A stretch of 64,000 bases of DNA, from positions 2,973,368 to 3,037,367 of the forward strand of contig CAMZMU010000049.1 of NCBI GenBank assembly GCA_947311845.1, in the 5' to 3' direction. Source of the stretch: Poa pratensis (Eukaryota; Streptophyta; Magnoliopsida; Poales; Poaceae). Of this stretch, positions 10,545-22,925 are shown piece after piece. The position numbers were made by a program, and so were the translations under genes. The stretch's first letter is position 1; each line of letters begins with the position of its first letter. The notes below the pieces were generated by a model, which saw only the letters and a program-made list of their open reading frames with translations, did no database searches and was not told the origin of the DNA.

Positions 10545-10672
10545 GGCACTGCTACGGCTGCGAAGGTCACCTTCCACTTGTTGTGCACCCTAGCAGCCAA
10601 GCATATGGCGGTGGCAGTAGTACTTGCATTAACTTTCCTGGGTCAGACGGTAGCAGCTCGGATAGTGATTAA

Positions 10673-11454
10673 TATTTACACTTGCGGTGGCCAGAGCTGG
10701 CTTGTGTGGTGCTTTTCTCTAGCTTGGGAAGAAAAATGTACTTTTATAGTGCCTTTGATAAATAATATGTCTCATGGATGTGTTTGAAGTGAGTAAATAA
10801 AGTGAAACATGTTTCAAGTCATGTTTTCTCTCCCCGATGTGCTTACCCCTTGCAAGTATTTTCTTGGAAATCTTTGTTTGTGTTTCTTCTATGCGTAGTT
10901 TCTTGATATATATAACTGTGATCTCAGACAAGTAGTTTCTGCATCTTTAAGAAGCTTAGTGGTGTATAACAACGTTTCAAACTCAAACTAAAATAACAAA
11001 CGTAGTTCAAACTCAAACATAAAATAGAAAACATAGTTCAAATTCACACATAATACTACTGAATTGATGCGCAAGCCAATTATCTCAAAGTCCGAACTGA
11101 TGGAAAGTATATATACAATATATTTATATTTCAAAACTGACCCTCACGTCAGACTATTTTAGTCCTTTGTAGTCCTCTGTGGAAGTAGAATATTTACTTA
11201 ATACTGCGTGAGAGGAGTGCCTTAAACTTGAAACATCTTGTCTCTCACACCATATTGAATTGATGCACTAGCCATCTATCCCAAAAGTCTGGACTGATAG
11301 AAAGGGGCTAGACAAAATATATTAGTATTTCAACAAATACAACATAACATGACTCGAATTTAAAACATCACAAAATAATCTATTGTGTCATCTGCCTCAT
11401 CTTGTTCTCGAACGAATGAAGATACTACTTCCAGCAAGAATGATCCACAGAGAG
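10673..11454. other. Intergenic region with an imperfect direct repeat
   Basis: Sequence starting TGAATTGATGCGCAAGCCA (about 11056-11140) recurs in diverged form at about 11254-11335 (TGAATTGATGCACTAGCCA), both followed by a CTGATGGAAAG/CTGATAGAAAG block. No coding sequence is seen. The first part is the DUF3615 3' flank. Confidence 0.5.
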
Positions 11455-11768
11455 CTATTCCGACGATGGGTTTGTCCTTATATTCCTTTCTTCCTTGCTC
11501 TTTACGTCGGCCATGGGGGCTTTGATCGTCTCGGCCTCTATCTCAACCATGGCCGCCTTTTGCCAAGCCTCAGCGTCTTCTCCTTCTCGAAAGCGGCGAC
11601 AACCTTGACCTCGGAATTGTCTGTAGTCTTGGCTAACATCGAGTCACTTTTTAGAAACACAGCACAAACACAATCGCTCATAAAATACGTGTATACAATC
11701 ACCCCTATGAATGCACACAGGTATACCCCTTTTTCAGTGAGCACATCCAAAACACTGAGTCGACACAT
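11455..11768 (-). pseudogene. Short unrecognised ORF remnant with a hydrophobic segment
   Basis: A minus-strand frame reads VLDVLTEKGVYLCAFIGVIV with a likely membrane segment, then SEVKVVAAFEKE. After a 1-base shift near 11580 it continues as DAEAWQKAAMVEIEAETIKA to a stop at 11455-11457 (ending NIRTNPSSE). The composition of the second half is coding-like. I do not recognise the family. It resembles in build (TM plus helical tail) the accessory ORF of CACTA elements, but that is only an impression. Confidence 0.3.
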
Positions 11769-12330
11769 TAGTTATTGAGATTGAGGCTTGGCTATCGATG
11801 AGAACGTGGCCTCTTACGGAAAGTAATATGAGATACACATATGTCAAAACATGGTTTAGATTTTGATGTGCTGGGGGTACAATCAACTTCCTGCCCATCC
11901 CATAGGTTGGTTCTCGCAAGCCTCGAGTCCTTTCTTTTCCTCTTCAGCGATTCGATAAAAAAGAACGGGGCAGTAGCCCATTGGCTAGGGGTCGTAGTGG
12001 CGCACCCTAGCGACTCAATTTTTCCCCGTCGGGTGCAGAATTTCGGGAATTAACCCATGGGTGGATTTTTCTATAAAAATCCAATCTCCATATTTTGGTA
12101 CTTCTATTCACATATTCTTCTCTTTATTTTTTTGCACATGGTCATCTTTTGGTATGAAAATTTGTGGATGAACGAGAAACATCATAACCAATGTCCATGC
12201 TTTTTTTTGCATTTTTTCAAAATTTAAAATAGAACATCCGAAAATGAGGTGCCAGTTTTTGTTTTTTTAGTGGAAAAATGGGGTGCCAGTTGCGAGCTAT
12301 TTGCTCTTGTCGAGCCCGAGCTACTCTGAA

Positions 12331-12396
12331 AGCCCAGCCCAGCCCAACCCAGCCCAGCTCGACTACATCGAGCAGCCTCCCCATCGCTAGGGTTTT
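12331..12396 (+). promoter_or_regulatory. U2A' promoter: repeated GCCCA sites and a telo-box-like motif
   Basis: AGCCCAGCCCAGCCCAACCC (12331-12350) continues with more GCCCA units, which on the other strand are TGGGC site-II motifs. CTAGGGTTTTT (12387-12397) is the reverse of the AAACCCTA telo-box. In plants this pair is typical of housekeeping and translation/splicing genes. It lies 95-160 bp upstream of the ATG at 12491. Confidence 0.6.
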
Positions 12397-12490
12397 TGTT
12401 TTTTCTCTTCTCCTCCTCCCTTCGCCATCTCGTCCGCTCCCCGTTTCAAACCCAACCCCGACCTCGCGCCGCCACCGCCGCCGCGACGCC

Positions 12491-15400
12491 ATGGTGAGGC
12501 TCAACGCCGACCTGATATGGAAGAGCCCGCACTTCTTCAACGCCGTCAAGGACCGCGAGCTCGACCTCCGAGGTATCCCCTACCGCGCTTCCTTCCACTC
12601 CCCTCCCTCTCGCTCGCCCATTAGATCTAGGATTCTGCCTTTTCGCTCGCTCCTCTAACCGATTTCGTTTGGTCTTCTCCTTCAGCCAACAAGATCGCCG
12701 TCATCGAGAACCTCGGCGCCACCGAGGTGAGCTCCGCCTCCGCCTCCCCCACACCGCCCGGCTGGTGCTGTACCTTTTCCTTCCCGTTCCAACTAGTGAC
12801 ATGGCATACATGGGTTCCCTAGTCAGTCTTCCCTGGCGTAATCTTGCTCACTGGTTACTACTTAGAACGCGTTCAGAACGAGGAACCGCTAGCTCTAGGT
12901 AGCTAGTTTACAAATGCAGGAAAAAACAGTCAGCGCGCTGCTATCCATGTGCTTAGCTACCCTTTCCACCAAACTAATAACCTCGGATTGAAGTAACTAG
13001 GAGAGGTAGGGTTTGGAGAGGTAATGCCGTGGTGCTTTATAGAGTTAGCAAATGCTACTGATGGGGTTACTTCTGTTGGTCGTTCGAAGCTAGCTGAGTG
13101 ACGCCTCTCTCGTGGATCTGTGACCCTTGGCCGTGTTATCAGCAGGGAAATCATTAACCTGGGCTGCTGTCCGCTATACTGCTATCACTGCGACCGTGCA
13201 TTTCGTTTTTCATACTAAATTGTGTGCCACATAGGTTGACTTAGCTTAAACTGGTAATGTTACGCTGGGGTGGTAAGGTGTGTTGCGACTTGCGAGCACT
13301 GTTTGAGCATTTTGAGCATTGCTTCAGCCAAAGTTAAACTGGCAGTGTTTTGACCTTAGTTTCAGCAGACAAACACTGGTGTACTTTGTTGTTGTAAAAA
13401 GTATGGACTGGTTGATAAGTCAATTGCGCTGTCTCATTTGCATGGGCAATCTCTAGCGTGTTATCATGTTGCTGGTCTACTTTCCGTTACCGAGTCTAGT
13501 CTACTATGAGGGACACATCTTGGCAATTTCTTTTATAGTGATGGCTTAATAATTTATGTTTTAGCTCGACATGGAACGGAAATGATAGGATTTTCTCTAT
13601 CTCATTTCAAATTGTTTGTAGTTGCTCCTGTTCCTTCTCTAGCTGTGTTTATAACTGTCTTTGTCCCTTTGTGTCATAATAACAGGACCAATTTGACACG
13701 ATTGACTTGTCAGACAATGAGATTATCAAGCTCGAGAACTTCCCTTTCATGAATCGCCTTGGCACTTTGTTAATCAACAACAACAGAATCACACGTATCA
13801 GTCCCAACCTTGGTGGTAAGAGGAACATATCTTGTCTTCTTGGCATGTGCTTCTGTTCTGCCACTTGCATAATTTGCTCCATAGCTTGTCTGAATTTCGT
13901 GTGGTTTGCTCTCCTGTAGAGTTTTTACCAAAGATGCATACGTTGGTGCTGACGAACAATCGCCTTACAACACTTGCGGAGATTGACCCCCTCGCTTCTC
14001 TTCCAAAGCTGCAATTCCTCAGCTTACTGGATAATACTATTACTAAGCAGCCAGACTACCGTCTGTATGTTATCCACAAGTTGAAGCGTTTGCGTTTGTT
14101 GGACTTCAAGAAAGTGAAGCAACAGGTTAGCAATCACCAAATTCTCGAGAATACATTATGTCCCGCTTTTGATATTTCTGGATCATCTATAGTCACTTTT
14201 AATTTCTTGAGATCATCTTATGAAAATATCCTTCTTTATATTGCCAAAGCCTTTTTTTATCTTAAAGGACCTCTGTTTAAATTTAATGGCAATTTCTCTC
14301 ATTTGAAAACTAAACATTGTTTTCTAAGGTCAGCACCCTAAGTTTGCAAATTAAATGATGTAACATCATTAGCGATTTATGTTCAACCTTGCTGCATTGA
14401 ACTTTGCTTTGTTCTACATATGCGAAAGCTATTGGCTTCTAGTTTTCTTTTCCTTTGAAGCCAGAAATCTTGTGATACATACCCGTCGATATATATTTTA
14501 CTTATCTAAGATATGAGTTGGTTCAAACGAAGTCTAAATTTAAAAGCATTGCAAGATTATGCGGTTTACGCTAATGACTAAGCTATAGCTGCATTAAGTC
14601 ATATCTTTAAGTAATATTTAATGTTCGTTTTATCCATTTCTTACAAAGGGGATGTATTTACTGTTTAGTGAAAAACACTACATAGATGCTATGAATCAAA
14701 GCAAGAAATTTCGAATGTTAAAGAACCGAGTTTTTGTAATTAGCTACAGTTAATGATTACGGCCACACTCTTTTGTAGTAATATTTTTCTCTATTCTGCA
14801 CCTTTGTTAGGTTTTTTTGAACTTTTTTAGTGGAACTACTTTTTTTTGTTTATTTATATATCATGTCCTCATTTTCTCCATCATGAAGTTTTTTAGAAGT
14901 TGCAGAAATGTACAGAAACCCTGTCGCTGCTTGATTCGTTGATTTATTCCACACAGGTTCATCCATTTCCTTTGGGATGATTTCCGAAATGATTTTGGAA
15001 TTGACCTCAGAGGTGTTGGCAGCAAAAAGGGAAAAAGAGCGACTTTTTTAACTTTGAATTTGTTTGAATTAGATGCATGAATGCCATTCAATGCTTTTGC
15101 TTGGCATGCTTTTTCGCGTTATTTGGGGTGCTTGATTTTTGTTTCTATTTCTGAAATTTTGTATGAGCTTTGTGTTTCTGTAGGAGAAAATTGCAGCAGC
15201 AGAAAAGTTCCACTCGAAGGAGGCTGAGGAAGAGGCTAAGAAGGTAGCTGCCAAAGCTTATGTTCCTGTAAAGGTGGCTCAAGATACCACAAAGGAGCAA
15301 GGTCCTAAAGTAGTTGCTCCAACACCTGCACAGATCATGGCTATCAAGGTACTTAGGCTCCCTCTTTCAATTTTGGACACATCCTGTTCATGTCATCATT

Positions 15401-16065
15401 ATAAATTGAGCAAACCCCTATTAATTGACTGGCATTCAGAAAAATATGGCCAGCTCTTTTTCTGGCATGTTTTGGATGGCTTGATATTTAGCATCACATG
15501 TTTTAGTCATAACATGATGTTCATGTTCATCTCTGTTAGTATCCTGTGTTTTCAATTACCTGTCCTGTTGAAAATGGCAGTATCTTCTGCTTCCATTTGT
15601 TATACGTCTGGCTGTGAATTTTGGAATAACTAGTTTTGCATTTGCAGGCTGCTATTGTGAACTCTCAGACACTTGACGAAGTTGCAAGGCTCGAGAAGGT
15701 AACATGTTGGGTCTAGCTCTGGCACTTTCCTACAGTTTTGAAGCACCCAACTGTGCACTGACTTACTCTTGTTCGTCACTGTGATTAGGCTTTGAGCACT
15801 GGCCTAATCCCTGCTGAGTTTGCGATCCCCAAGCCTGACACAAACATGGCTGAAGCTTCAGAGGAAGCTGACAAGATGGAGACAGACGGCCAGGACCAGG
15901 AGAATGGGGCTGATGAGCAGAAGCAAGACGAAGATAACGCCCCAACCCCAGTTGAAGAGGTACTAATGTTTGCAGTTTATTTTTTGCCCTCTATTTTATA
16001 TGCTGCCTGTTGGCTCAAATGGCATTTTCTTACCTGCTTGTGTTACTTTAACTTCACAGGACTGA
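12491..16065 (+). CDS. U2A': U2 small nuclear ribonucleoprotein A' (U2A')
   Basis: Exons 12491-12572, 12686-12726, 13686-13815, 13920-14125, 15184-15348, 15648-15698, 15789-15959 and 16060-16065 join to 852 bases (283 residues plus stop), all with GT-AG introns. The start MVRLNADLIWKSPHFFNAVK and the following leucine-rich repeats (NKIAVIENLGATEDQFDTID; LSDNEIIKLENFPFMNRL; LLINNNRITRI; TLVLTNNRLTTLAEIDPLAS; QFLSLLDNTIT) with the C-cap KQPDYRLYVIHKLKRLRLLD are diagnostic of U2A'. The tail is a charged helix (EEAKKVAAKAYVP) and an acidic end. U2A' heterodimerises with U2B'' and binds stem-loop IV of U2 snRNA in the nuclear U2 snRNP used for branch-point recognition. The length fits plant homologues and no break is seen. 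The last exon encodes only Asp and the stop. Confidence 0.95.
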
Positions 16066-16885
16066 TGTCACGCGCATACGCCTGCATCATCTGGGACCAT
16101 TGTCTGAGTTCCGTTGCTGGTTTCGTGGAGGGATGAAATTGTGCTGTGACGGACGCGCCGAACGCTCTCCTAGTATCAGTATTGCTGTATCTTGTGGATG
16201 CTAACAACAATTTTCAGTACATGGTGCTGTTCTCTGAGCTGAGGAAAGAAACATTGGGTTCTAGGCCTAGCTCTGCTGGATTTGTTGGCATTGTAGACTG
16301 TAGACAACGCAGTCGCGTATCCTGAATGTTGCTGAGACTGTATCCACACATTATGTCGATGCCGACTTACTTGGGATCCATTGTCAATTTGTTACTGATT
16401 ACTGAGATAACATGTTACACCCATCAATAGTTTTCTGTTCGATTTGGATCTTGCTGTGTTTCTATAGGAGAGTGAATATCGGCACCTGGAACTGCCCTAA
16501 CGTCCACTTCGGCTACTTGTACTTGTCGAACAAGGGCCATGACATCTCACATCTGGATCAGTTAAACTAAAGAACATCAAAACACAGATAGGTGAGGAAC
16601 AGAGTATTTCATACAAGAATGTGAATGAATGTTCTATTGCCCAAGAAGCAGAATGCAATTCTTGATGTACTACGAGATCTCTGTCACCAATGGCTTCAGT
16701 TTTCGCTTTCTGCAGTCATAGTCAGATGGTGCTTCCTAGTATAAGCTTTGCATGTAGAACAGATAAATGCGAAAGAGCTTGCATTCGTGTGTACCGAAAC
16801 GCAGGGCTGGACTGAGGCAGAACTATACTGTCTCTCACTACTTTTGTAAGGAAAAAGTTGATGCGTATGCATTTCTTATCCTTAG
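16066..16885 (+). other. U2A' 3' UTR and downstream intergenic DNA
   Basis: No ORF of coding character. The first 300-400 bp should be the 3' UTR of U2A'; the rest is unassigned. Confidence 0.5.
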
Positions 16886-17760
16886 TTTTTTTTAAACGGC
16901 AAAAAACTTTGCCTTTTATATCATTATAGGAGAAGCAAACAGGTGGTGGCCTAGGCCAAAATAAAAAAGGCCATACAAGCCAAAAAGGACCAGAACTAAG
17001 AGATAATCTTTGCGAGGTGCCTAGCGCCTAATAGAATCCAGTCTTTGCTCTCATCTTTTATCTTCTGAAAAAGGGCCGGCGGAGCAGTGTATTTGTTGTT
17101 AAAGACTCTTGTGTTATATTGGAGAACCTTGGGTCTCCCAGAACCCAAATTTTGCAGCAGGTCAGGGCAAGAGAGTCAGGAGGCAGCTGCCTGCCAGATG
17201 TGACGAGAGAAACGTCACTCGAAGAGAATGTGCCTAGCAGTTTCCGGCTGGCATTGGCAAAGTTGGCACTGAGGGTTGTGAGGACCGCCCCTAATGGCCA
17301 GACAATCAGATGTCCAAAGCCTGTTCTGAACTGCGAGCCAGGCGAAGAAGCGGCACTTTGGAGGAGCCCATGTTTTTCAGACAATTTTATGGAAGACGCA
17401 GGGGTCGAGCCTATGAACTGAGCCTTGTATGTGGAGTTTGCAGAGTAACATCCATTTTCAGATAGCGACCTAGTTGTCGAGTCGCTTATGTCTGGGTCAA
17501 GCGTAATTTCCTGGAGCAGCTCCCAAAGGTTGACGAATTGCACGAAGTGACCGATCGTGAAGTTTTGGACTGCAATGTCCCGAATCCAAGTGGGGTTGTG
17601 TAGAGCCTCGAAAACACTTTTATCCTTACTTTGATCAACAGCTATCCTAGCCTTCTCAGCCTTTATCTCTGTCCGGAAACTACCTATCCAACTATATAAG
17701 TCCACTGCCTCCTTTCCACATATGTACACGGTTCGTTTCTCCCGGAGTGATGATTTGCAA
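16886..17760 (-). mobile_element. Degenerate 5'-truncated LINE fragment
   Basis: The minus strand encodes the end of a LINE ORF2: WELLQEITLDPDISDSTTRS, then SENGCYSANSTYKAQFIGS (normally W...SG.YSA.SAY..QF.G), followed after a frameshift by zinc-domain residues readable only in another frame (PKCRFFAWLAVQNR). A run of T at about 16887-16893 marks the poly(A) end. Several frameshifts show that it is old. I could not find a target duplication. Confidence 0.75.
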
Positions 17761-18010
17761 GCACATCAGCATCTAAACTGCACTAATTTGAGAGACTAGG
17801 GCCAGCGAAGCATACCGATTCTCCAGGAATAAAGGAATGGAGAAACCCTCTTCCTGATAGTGTGCATGGTTTTATTTTTTGGAAAATATTTCAAAGGAAA
17901 ATAAAGAAACACCAGCCGCCACCCCTGGAGAAGCATCCATCGCTATAGACTCTACATATAGCCTGTAGGTCGAACACCGAAATTTGGCAACAAAAGTATG
18001 CCATTAAAAG

Positions 18011-18968
18011 GGGAGAAAATTCCCTATATGACACTCACTTAAAATTATGTTCCTTATTTGATATCGGTGAAATTTTCCTTCCTTATATGACCTCTAGCTA
18101 AAATTTCTTTCCCTATATGACACTTAAGTGCATTTTATTCACTAGAGGTATAAAAATATCTTTTTACCCCTGGTGCATAATGTGACCAAAATTCTGTACA
18201 GGACAATATCTGCAGTGATATTAAACATTTGGTTATTAAATCTGCAGTAATATTTTGATCACATTATTAAATCAATTCCTCTCGAGCCAATAACCAAAGC
18301 GTGCCACGGAAAGACCATGAGTGCATGCAGATTTCCAGTCACGTTCACACTATACGCGAAGGCACTGCATGCAGATTTCACCCGCATGGTCACACGTTCA
18401 CACCAGCGAAAGAATAGGAAGGAGAGAAGAATGCGAGCTGCTTTTTCGTTTCTCAGCCCCTAAATACAAACGCGCGTTAAAATTCGCTTTCCATCTGAAG
18501 CAGCATGGTTTTGGAAGTGCGTCAAGTAAACCGAGATGGAGAGATTAACCTTCTTTAATAACCAAATATTAAAGGTTATTAAATAAATAAAAAAATTACA
18601 CGACGACGACGACCTTCTAGCGAGACGCGCAACGTATGTATGATTTCTTCCGATCCTTCCGACGCAATGTGTATACGCAAACCAGCTAAGCTAGCTAGCT
18701 GATCGATTGCTAGTAACAAGTACAACCGTACGCAGCTAAGTACAACCGATATTTAATATTACTGCAGCTATTATTCTGTACAGAATTTTGGTCAAATTAT
18801 GGACCAGGGGTAAAAAGGTCTTTTCCTCTATCTTTGGTGAACAAAATGCACTAGAGTGTCACATAGGGAAAGAAATTTTAGAGAGAGGTCATATAAGGAA
18901 GAAATTTTTTACCGGTGTCAAATAAGGAACATAATTTTAAGGGAGTGTCATATAAGGAATTTTCTCCC
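18011..18968. mobile_element. Long-TIR MULE-like non-autonomous element
   Basis: GGGAGAAAATTCC at 18011 is mirrored by GGAATTTTCTCCC ending at 18968, and homology continues inwards for about 190 bp on each side (18011-18201 and 18776-18968), including CTGTACAGAATTTTGG-type sequence at the inner ends. The TIRs are themselves built from a short unit, CCTTATATGACA, repeated 3 times per arm. The interior has no ORF with coding character. Flanks show no clear 9-bp duplication, so family assignment (Mutator-like) rests on TIR length alone. Confidence 0.65.
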
Positions 18969-18974
18969 TACGGT

Positions 18975-19375
18975 AAATACTGCTAACTTGCAATCGTGGT
19001 GGCTTGCTCCTACCCATTTGCCTGAACAGCTAGATAAGAGGTGGCGGTCTATCTCATTGCTCACCTAGTGGATGCTCTGGAAGGAGAGAAATAACAGAAT
19101 TTTTAACGCCAAAGCTAGATCACCTAAGGACCTAGTTGATAGTATACTGATGGAGCTCGCAAGCTGGCGGACCGCTGGGGTTCTAAACCTGGTGTGGCCG
19201 CCGGGAGATTGACTCCTATATTTTTCTGATACTGTATAGCTTCCTTCTCTGTGTGTTTTCTGGCCGCTAGTGGCTATGTAATTCTATACCTGTAACCCTT
19301 ACTTTCGCCGGCATTTGTCCCGGTTCCCCATCTATATAAAAATGAAGCAGTGCTCGCTGCGTTCAGTCAAAAAAA
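18975..19375 (+). mobile_element. LINE 3' tail with poly(A), inverted relative to its body
   Basis: The plus strand reads TANLQSWWLAPTHLPEQLDK, one TAG stop, then WMLWKERNNRIFNAKARSPK and DLVDSILMELASWRTAGV before a stop. This is the conserved end of a LINE ORF2. It is followed by about 160 bp of 3' UTR and a run of 8 A (about 19368-19375). The sequence AGTGCAATTGTC at 19376-19387 matches the reverse complement of 22926-22937 beside the large LINE, so this tail probably belongs to that element (see findings). Confidence 0.8.
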
Positions 19376-19387
19376 AGTGCAATTGTC

Positions 19388-19936
19388 TGAGACTTACCAG
19401 TGCATAACTGGATATATGCATCATAAACTGCAATTGCTTAGTCACAACAACTTGTGAATGGCTTGCTTAGTCATATGTTTTACCAGGGACTTTCTTAGTC
19501 ATATGTTTTATCTACGACTTTTTCAGATCGAGCTACAGGAGGATCTCAATCCCCGCGAGGAGGTGTGGTGCATGTATTAACATGAAACTGATGGTGTTCG
19601 CTTCATGGAAACCTGATGCTTCAAGTGCCTTTTGTTTTCATACCTCACATTTGTGAGTGCAATTGTAGAAACTTACCACAGGTTATATGTTCCCTGAACT
19701 GCAATTGTAGACCCTTGCCATTGCCATATGTTTTATCAACTGGTTTTATCTGAAGAACATATGGTCACTTCTCACCTGATAGTGGCTGCATATCTGGTTG
19801 TGCAGACATTCCTGAATATATTGTCTTTGATTGGATTTTAAAAAAATTAGCCTTCTTTTGGGTTACACGATACATGCGGGCTGGCATATTTTAGTTTTTA
19901 GATGAAGTGTTAAAATGTGGTGTGTAAGTACTGGTT
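19388..19936. other. Non-coding segment between LINE tail and LINE body
   Basis: About 550 bp with repeated short phrases such as AGTCATATGTTTTA and ACTGCAATTG. No coding sequence recognised. It probably represents the original 3' flank of the LINE, now inverted. Confidence 0.45.
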
Positions 19937-19959
19937 CTATTTTCTTCTCCTTGGATTGT

Positions 19960-22622
19960 GAAAGGAAATACGGGAGTAATGATGGTAGGCAGGGAACTGC
20001 AGCTGATTCACAATTTCCTCCCAAACACGAACTGAGTAGGAGCAGGAGGCCGAGATATGCAGCGCGGTCTCCGGATGCACCATGCAAAGGCGCCAGGTCG
20101 GGTTATGAGGCCACCCTCTTTTAGCAAGGTTGTCTGCCGTAAGACATTTATTCTGAAGAAGTAACCAAGCATGCATACGACATTTGGGGATGGCCTTGGT
20201 CTTCCACACTTTAGGCATTACGGTAGAAGGAATGCGCCCGATGAGCAGCGCGTCATAAGCAGACTTGGCTGAGTATTGTCCAGAGGCCGTCCAACGCCAG
20301 CTTATTGAGTCTTGTAATTCATCGAACACCATAGGCTCAATCTTTTGCAGTAGCTCCCACAGTTGCAAGTATTCAGTAAGTACCAGGCGACTTGGATGTG
20401 GGTTGATGTTGGCGATCCAAGCCCTGTTGGGAATGGCATCACGGAGACAAATACTTTTATGTCTTGAGTTTTTGTAGAGATTGGGGAAACGCTGCCGCAG
20501 AGGCTGTCCCAGCATCCAATGACTTGACCAGAAGGAGATATTCCGACCACTGTGAATGTTGTAGGTAGTTGATATACGGAAAAAAGCCTGTACAGTGTTG
20601 TCAGTAGGTATTGGCAACCCAATCCACGGTTTAGAGGGATCTTTTTCCTGGTGCCAGAGCCAACGAGTTCTAAGAGCAATGCCTTGCAGGTACAGATTAG
20701 GCACTCCAAGACCACCCAAGGACTTGGGGAGGCAGACAGTAGTCCAATTCACGAGACATTTCCCTCCAGATACTTTTACATCACCAGCCCAAAGGAAGGC
20801 TCTTCTCAGTTTGTCAATCTGCTTGAGGAGCCACTTTGGATGAATGATTGCCATGAGTTGATAAGCAGGCAGGGCAGATAAAACTGCAGTTATGAGGGTT
20901 AAGCGTCCTGCCATGGATATCCACTTGGCCTTCCAGCAGGCCAATTTTTTCATGAACTTGTCTAGCAGTCTCTGATATTGATCTCTCTTTAGCTTCTTAT
21001 CAGACAGGGGCATACCCAGATAGATGCTGGGGAACTGGGTAATTTGGCAAGAAGTTGTGTTTGCCGCAAAACCAAGATCCAGAGCTTGACAAGCAATAGG
21101 CAGAATGGAACTTTTACTCAGGTTGGTATTTAGCCCTGTAGCCTCCCCAAAAAGTTTGAGGATCGCAATTGTAGCAGAGAGATCAGAAATGTCAGGCCTT
21201 ATGAAAATAACAGCATCATCAGCATACAGAGAGGTACGGTATCTTAAAATCTGATTGCCAATGGGTTGGATGATGTTATCTTGTTCTGCATGGTTGATTA
21301 GTCTGGCAAGACAGTCCATTACAAGCACAAACAGGAGAGGTGACAGCGGTCGCCCTGGCGCAAGCCACGCCGATGATGAATATCCTCAGATAGGTCTCCA
21401 TTTACCAAAACTTTAGTAGAGCTGGTGGATAGTAACATTGCAATCCAATTTACCCACTTTGGACTGAAGCCTCTGTGCACTAGCAGTTTAAGAAGAAATT
21501 CCAACACACTGAATCGAAGGCTTTTGATATATCTAATTTTAGCATCAGTGCTGGAGTCTTTTTCTGCTTTAGGGCCCGGATCACCCCCTGCACATATATG
21601 AAGTTATCATGAATTGATCTTCCCTTGATAAAAGCATTCTGACAAGGAGCAATCAAATCTTGCATTAGAGGCTGCATTCGTTTGGCAAGAATTTTGGTGA
21701 ACAATTTCCAAAACTGTGAACAAGGCTGATAGGGCGAAATTCAGAAGGGTTGCAGCGTCAGGGCTTTTTGGCAGTAGGATCATGATGGCCGAATTAAGCA
21801 AATGAAGCCCTTGACTTCCGGCCTGCTCCATAGTTCTGACTGCCCTCATGATATCCGATTTAATTACATCCCAAGCAAGCCGATAGAACAAACCAGTGAA
21901 CCCATCCGGCCCTGGAGCTTTTTCAGAGTGCATCTCAAGGATTACTGTCCTAACTTCATCTTCAGAGAAGGGGCAGTCAAGGGAGGCTAGGTCAGGTTGG
22001 ACAAAAGTGAGATAATCAAGATTCAAGGAAGTAGTTGCTGGCTTGTAGGACCCAATTAGGTCGTTGAAATGGTCCCAGAAAGCTTGAACCTTACTTTCAT
22101 GATCAATGGTAGTTGTCCCCTTGTGAGTGACGGATGGGATGAAAATTTTCCGCCGTCTAGCTGATGCTTTAACGTGGAAGAGCTTCGAGTTACAGTCCCC
22201 TTCGCGAAGCCAAAGGAAGCGCGAACGCTGCCGCCACATACACCTGTCCATAGCAGCTAAACCCAGACATTTGACCTTGAGCATTTTCCTAAACTGATGT
22301 TCAGCAGGGGTGAGCTGTCTGGAATCCATTGCCACATCTAACCTGAAGATCAACTCAGAAACAATAGCAGAACGCAGCCTGATGTCACTAATGAGCTTTG
22401 AACTCCACTTCTGCAGGTGTTTAGCAGTATGCAGCAACTTTAAGTTCAGATTCACAAAAGCATTGACATGGTTGGGAGCAGAAGACCAAGCTGTCTGAAC
22501 CTGTTGCAAGAAATCTGGTTGGCGTGCCCAAAATGTTTCAAACTTGAATCTTTTACAGTGCTGGAAATCCGCATTGAGGGAGAGTAACAATGGTGAATGA
22601 TCCGAGGTATAACTCAGAAAAT
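19960..22622 (-). pseudogene. L1-type LINE ORF2: reverse transcriptase and zf-RVT, frameshifted
   Basis: Reading down the minus strand: end of the endonuclease (LSYTSDHSPLLLSLNADF), linker (CMWRQRSRFLWLREGDCNSK), RT motifs (SEKAPGPDGFTGLFY; NAFIKGRSIHDNFIYVQGVI; LMLKLDISKAFDSVCWNF; VLVNGDLSEDIHHRRGLRQG), the catalytic YADD in RTSLYADDAVIF, thumb region (YLGMPLSDKKLKRDQYQRLL), then the C-terminal zinc region (AIPKCRMHAWLLLQNKCLTA). At least two frameshifts break the frame: near 21600-21710 and near 21320-21370 (RQGDR changes frame before the YADD block). The body stops at VWEEIVNQLQFPAYHHYS near 19960 without tail or poly(A). It is inactive. The RT residues are still recognisable, so it is not very old. 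Confidence 0.9.
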
Positions 22623-22925
22623 TGAGTTTCTTGATGCAATGTCAGCTCAGCTATCTAATCTGCAGTCTCCTATTGCTGTTCTTGGTGATTTCAACCTGAT
22701 TGCTGAAGCATCTGATAAGAATAATGCTAATATCAATAGAGGCCTCATGCTAGCATTTCGAAAATTTATGAATGCTCTAGGCTTGAAAGATTTGTACCTA
22801 CATGGTAGGAGGTTCACTTGGAGCAATGAACAGCAGCAAGCTACCATGTGTCGTTTGGACAGAGTGCTCTACAATGGAGAATGGCATGACCAATTCCCAC
22901 AAGCTCTCCTTCAGGCTGATTCCTC
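22597..22925 (+). pseudogene. Inverted 5' segment of the same LINE (endonuclease domain)
   Basis: The plus strand encodes part of the apurinic endonuclease-like domain: KIEFLDAMSAQL, PIAVLGDFNLIAEASDKNN, FRKFMNALGLKDLYLHGRRF, TWSNEQQQATMCRLDRVLYN, ending LLQADSST. GDFN and the LDR motif are landmarks of this domain. The adjoining minus-strand body begins with the next residues of the same domain (TSDHSPLLL). Head-to-head arrangement of neighbouring parts is the twin-priming 5' inversion pattern. The target duplication copy is at 22926-22937. Confidence 0.85.

Larger units (their letters stand above)
6560..10672 (+). pseudogene. DUF3615-domain gene, five exons, internal stop codon
   Basis: Deduced exons: 6560-6570 (MADP), 6821-6937, 7819-8137 (AG at 7817; 7808 is an alternative acceptor but gives a different frame), 8226-8427 and 10545-10672, all with GT/AG borders. 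The protein reads through MEEHAWRFRFTFPQPP, KTAHYHAEVALRKYN, ELVEVRAIRLFFEFGGG, HYNFTAK, LFFSEVNA, VLLCRIVGENDAG, HCYGCEGHLPLVVHPSS and ends in a serine/aspartate tail, SDGSSSDSD. The HYHAEVAL...HYNFTA...CRI..ENDAG.C.GCE pattern is that of the plant DUF3615 family, whose function is unknown. Exon 4 has an in-frame TAG at 8310-8312 (KP*DDHYDDDD), so the present copy cannot make the full protein. Exon 3 has a 48-bp duplication. The last intron holds a LINE. Confidence 0.75.

Noticed and set aside
16886..17760. Target duplication for this LINE fragment
   Set aside because: No match of the CTAAGGATAAG flank found near the 5' side; ends too eroded.
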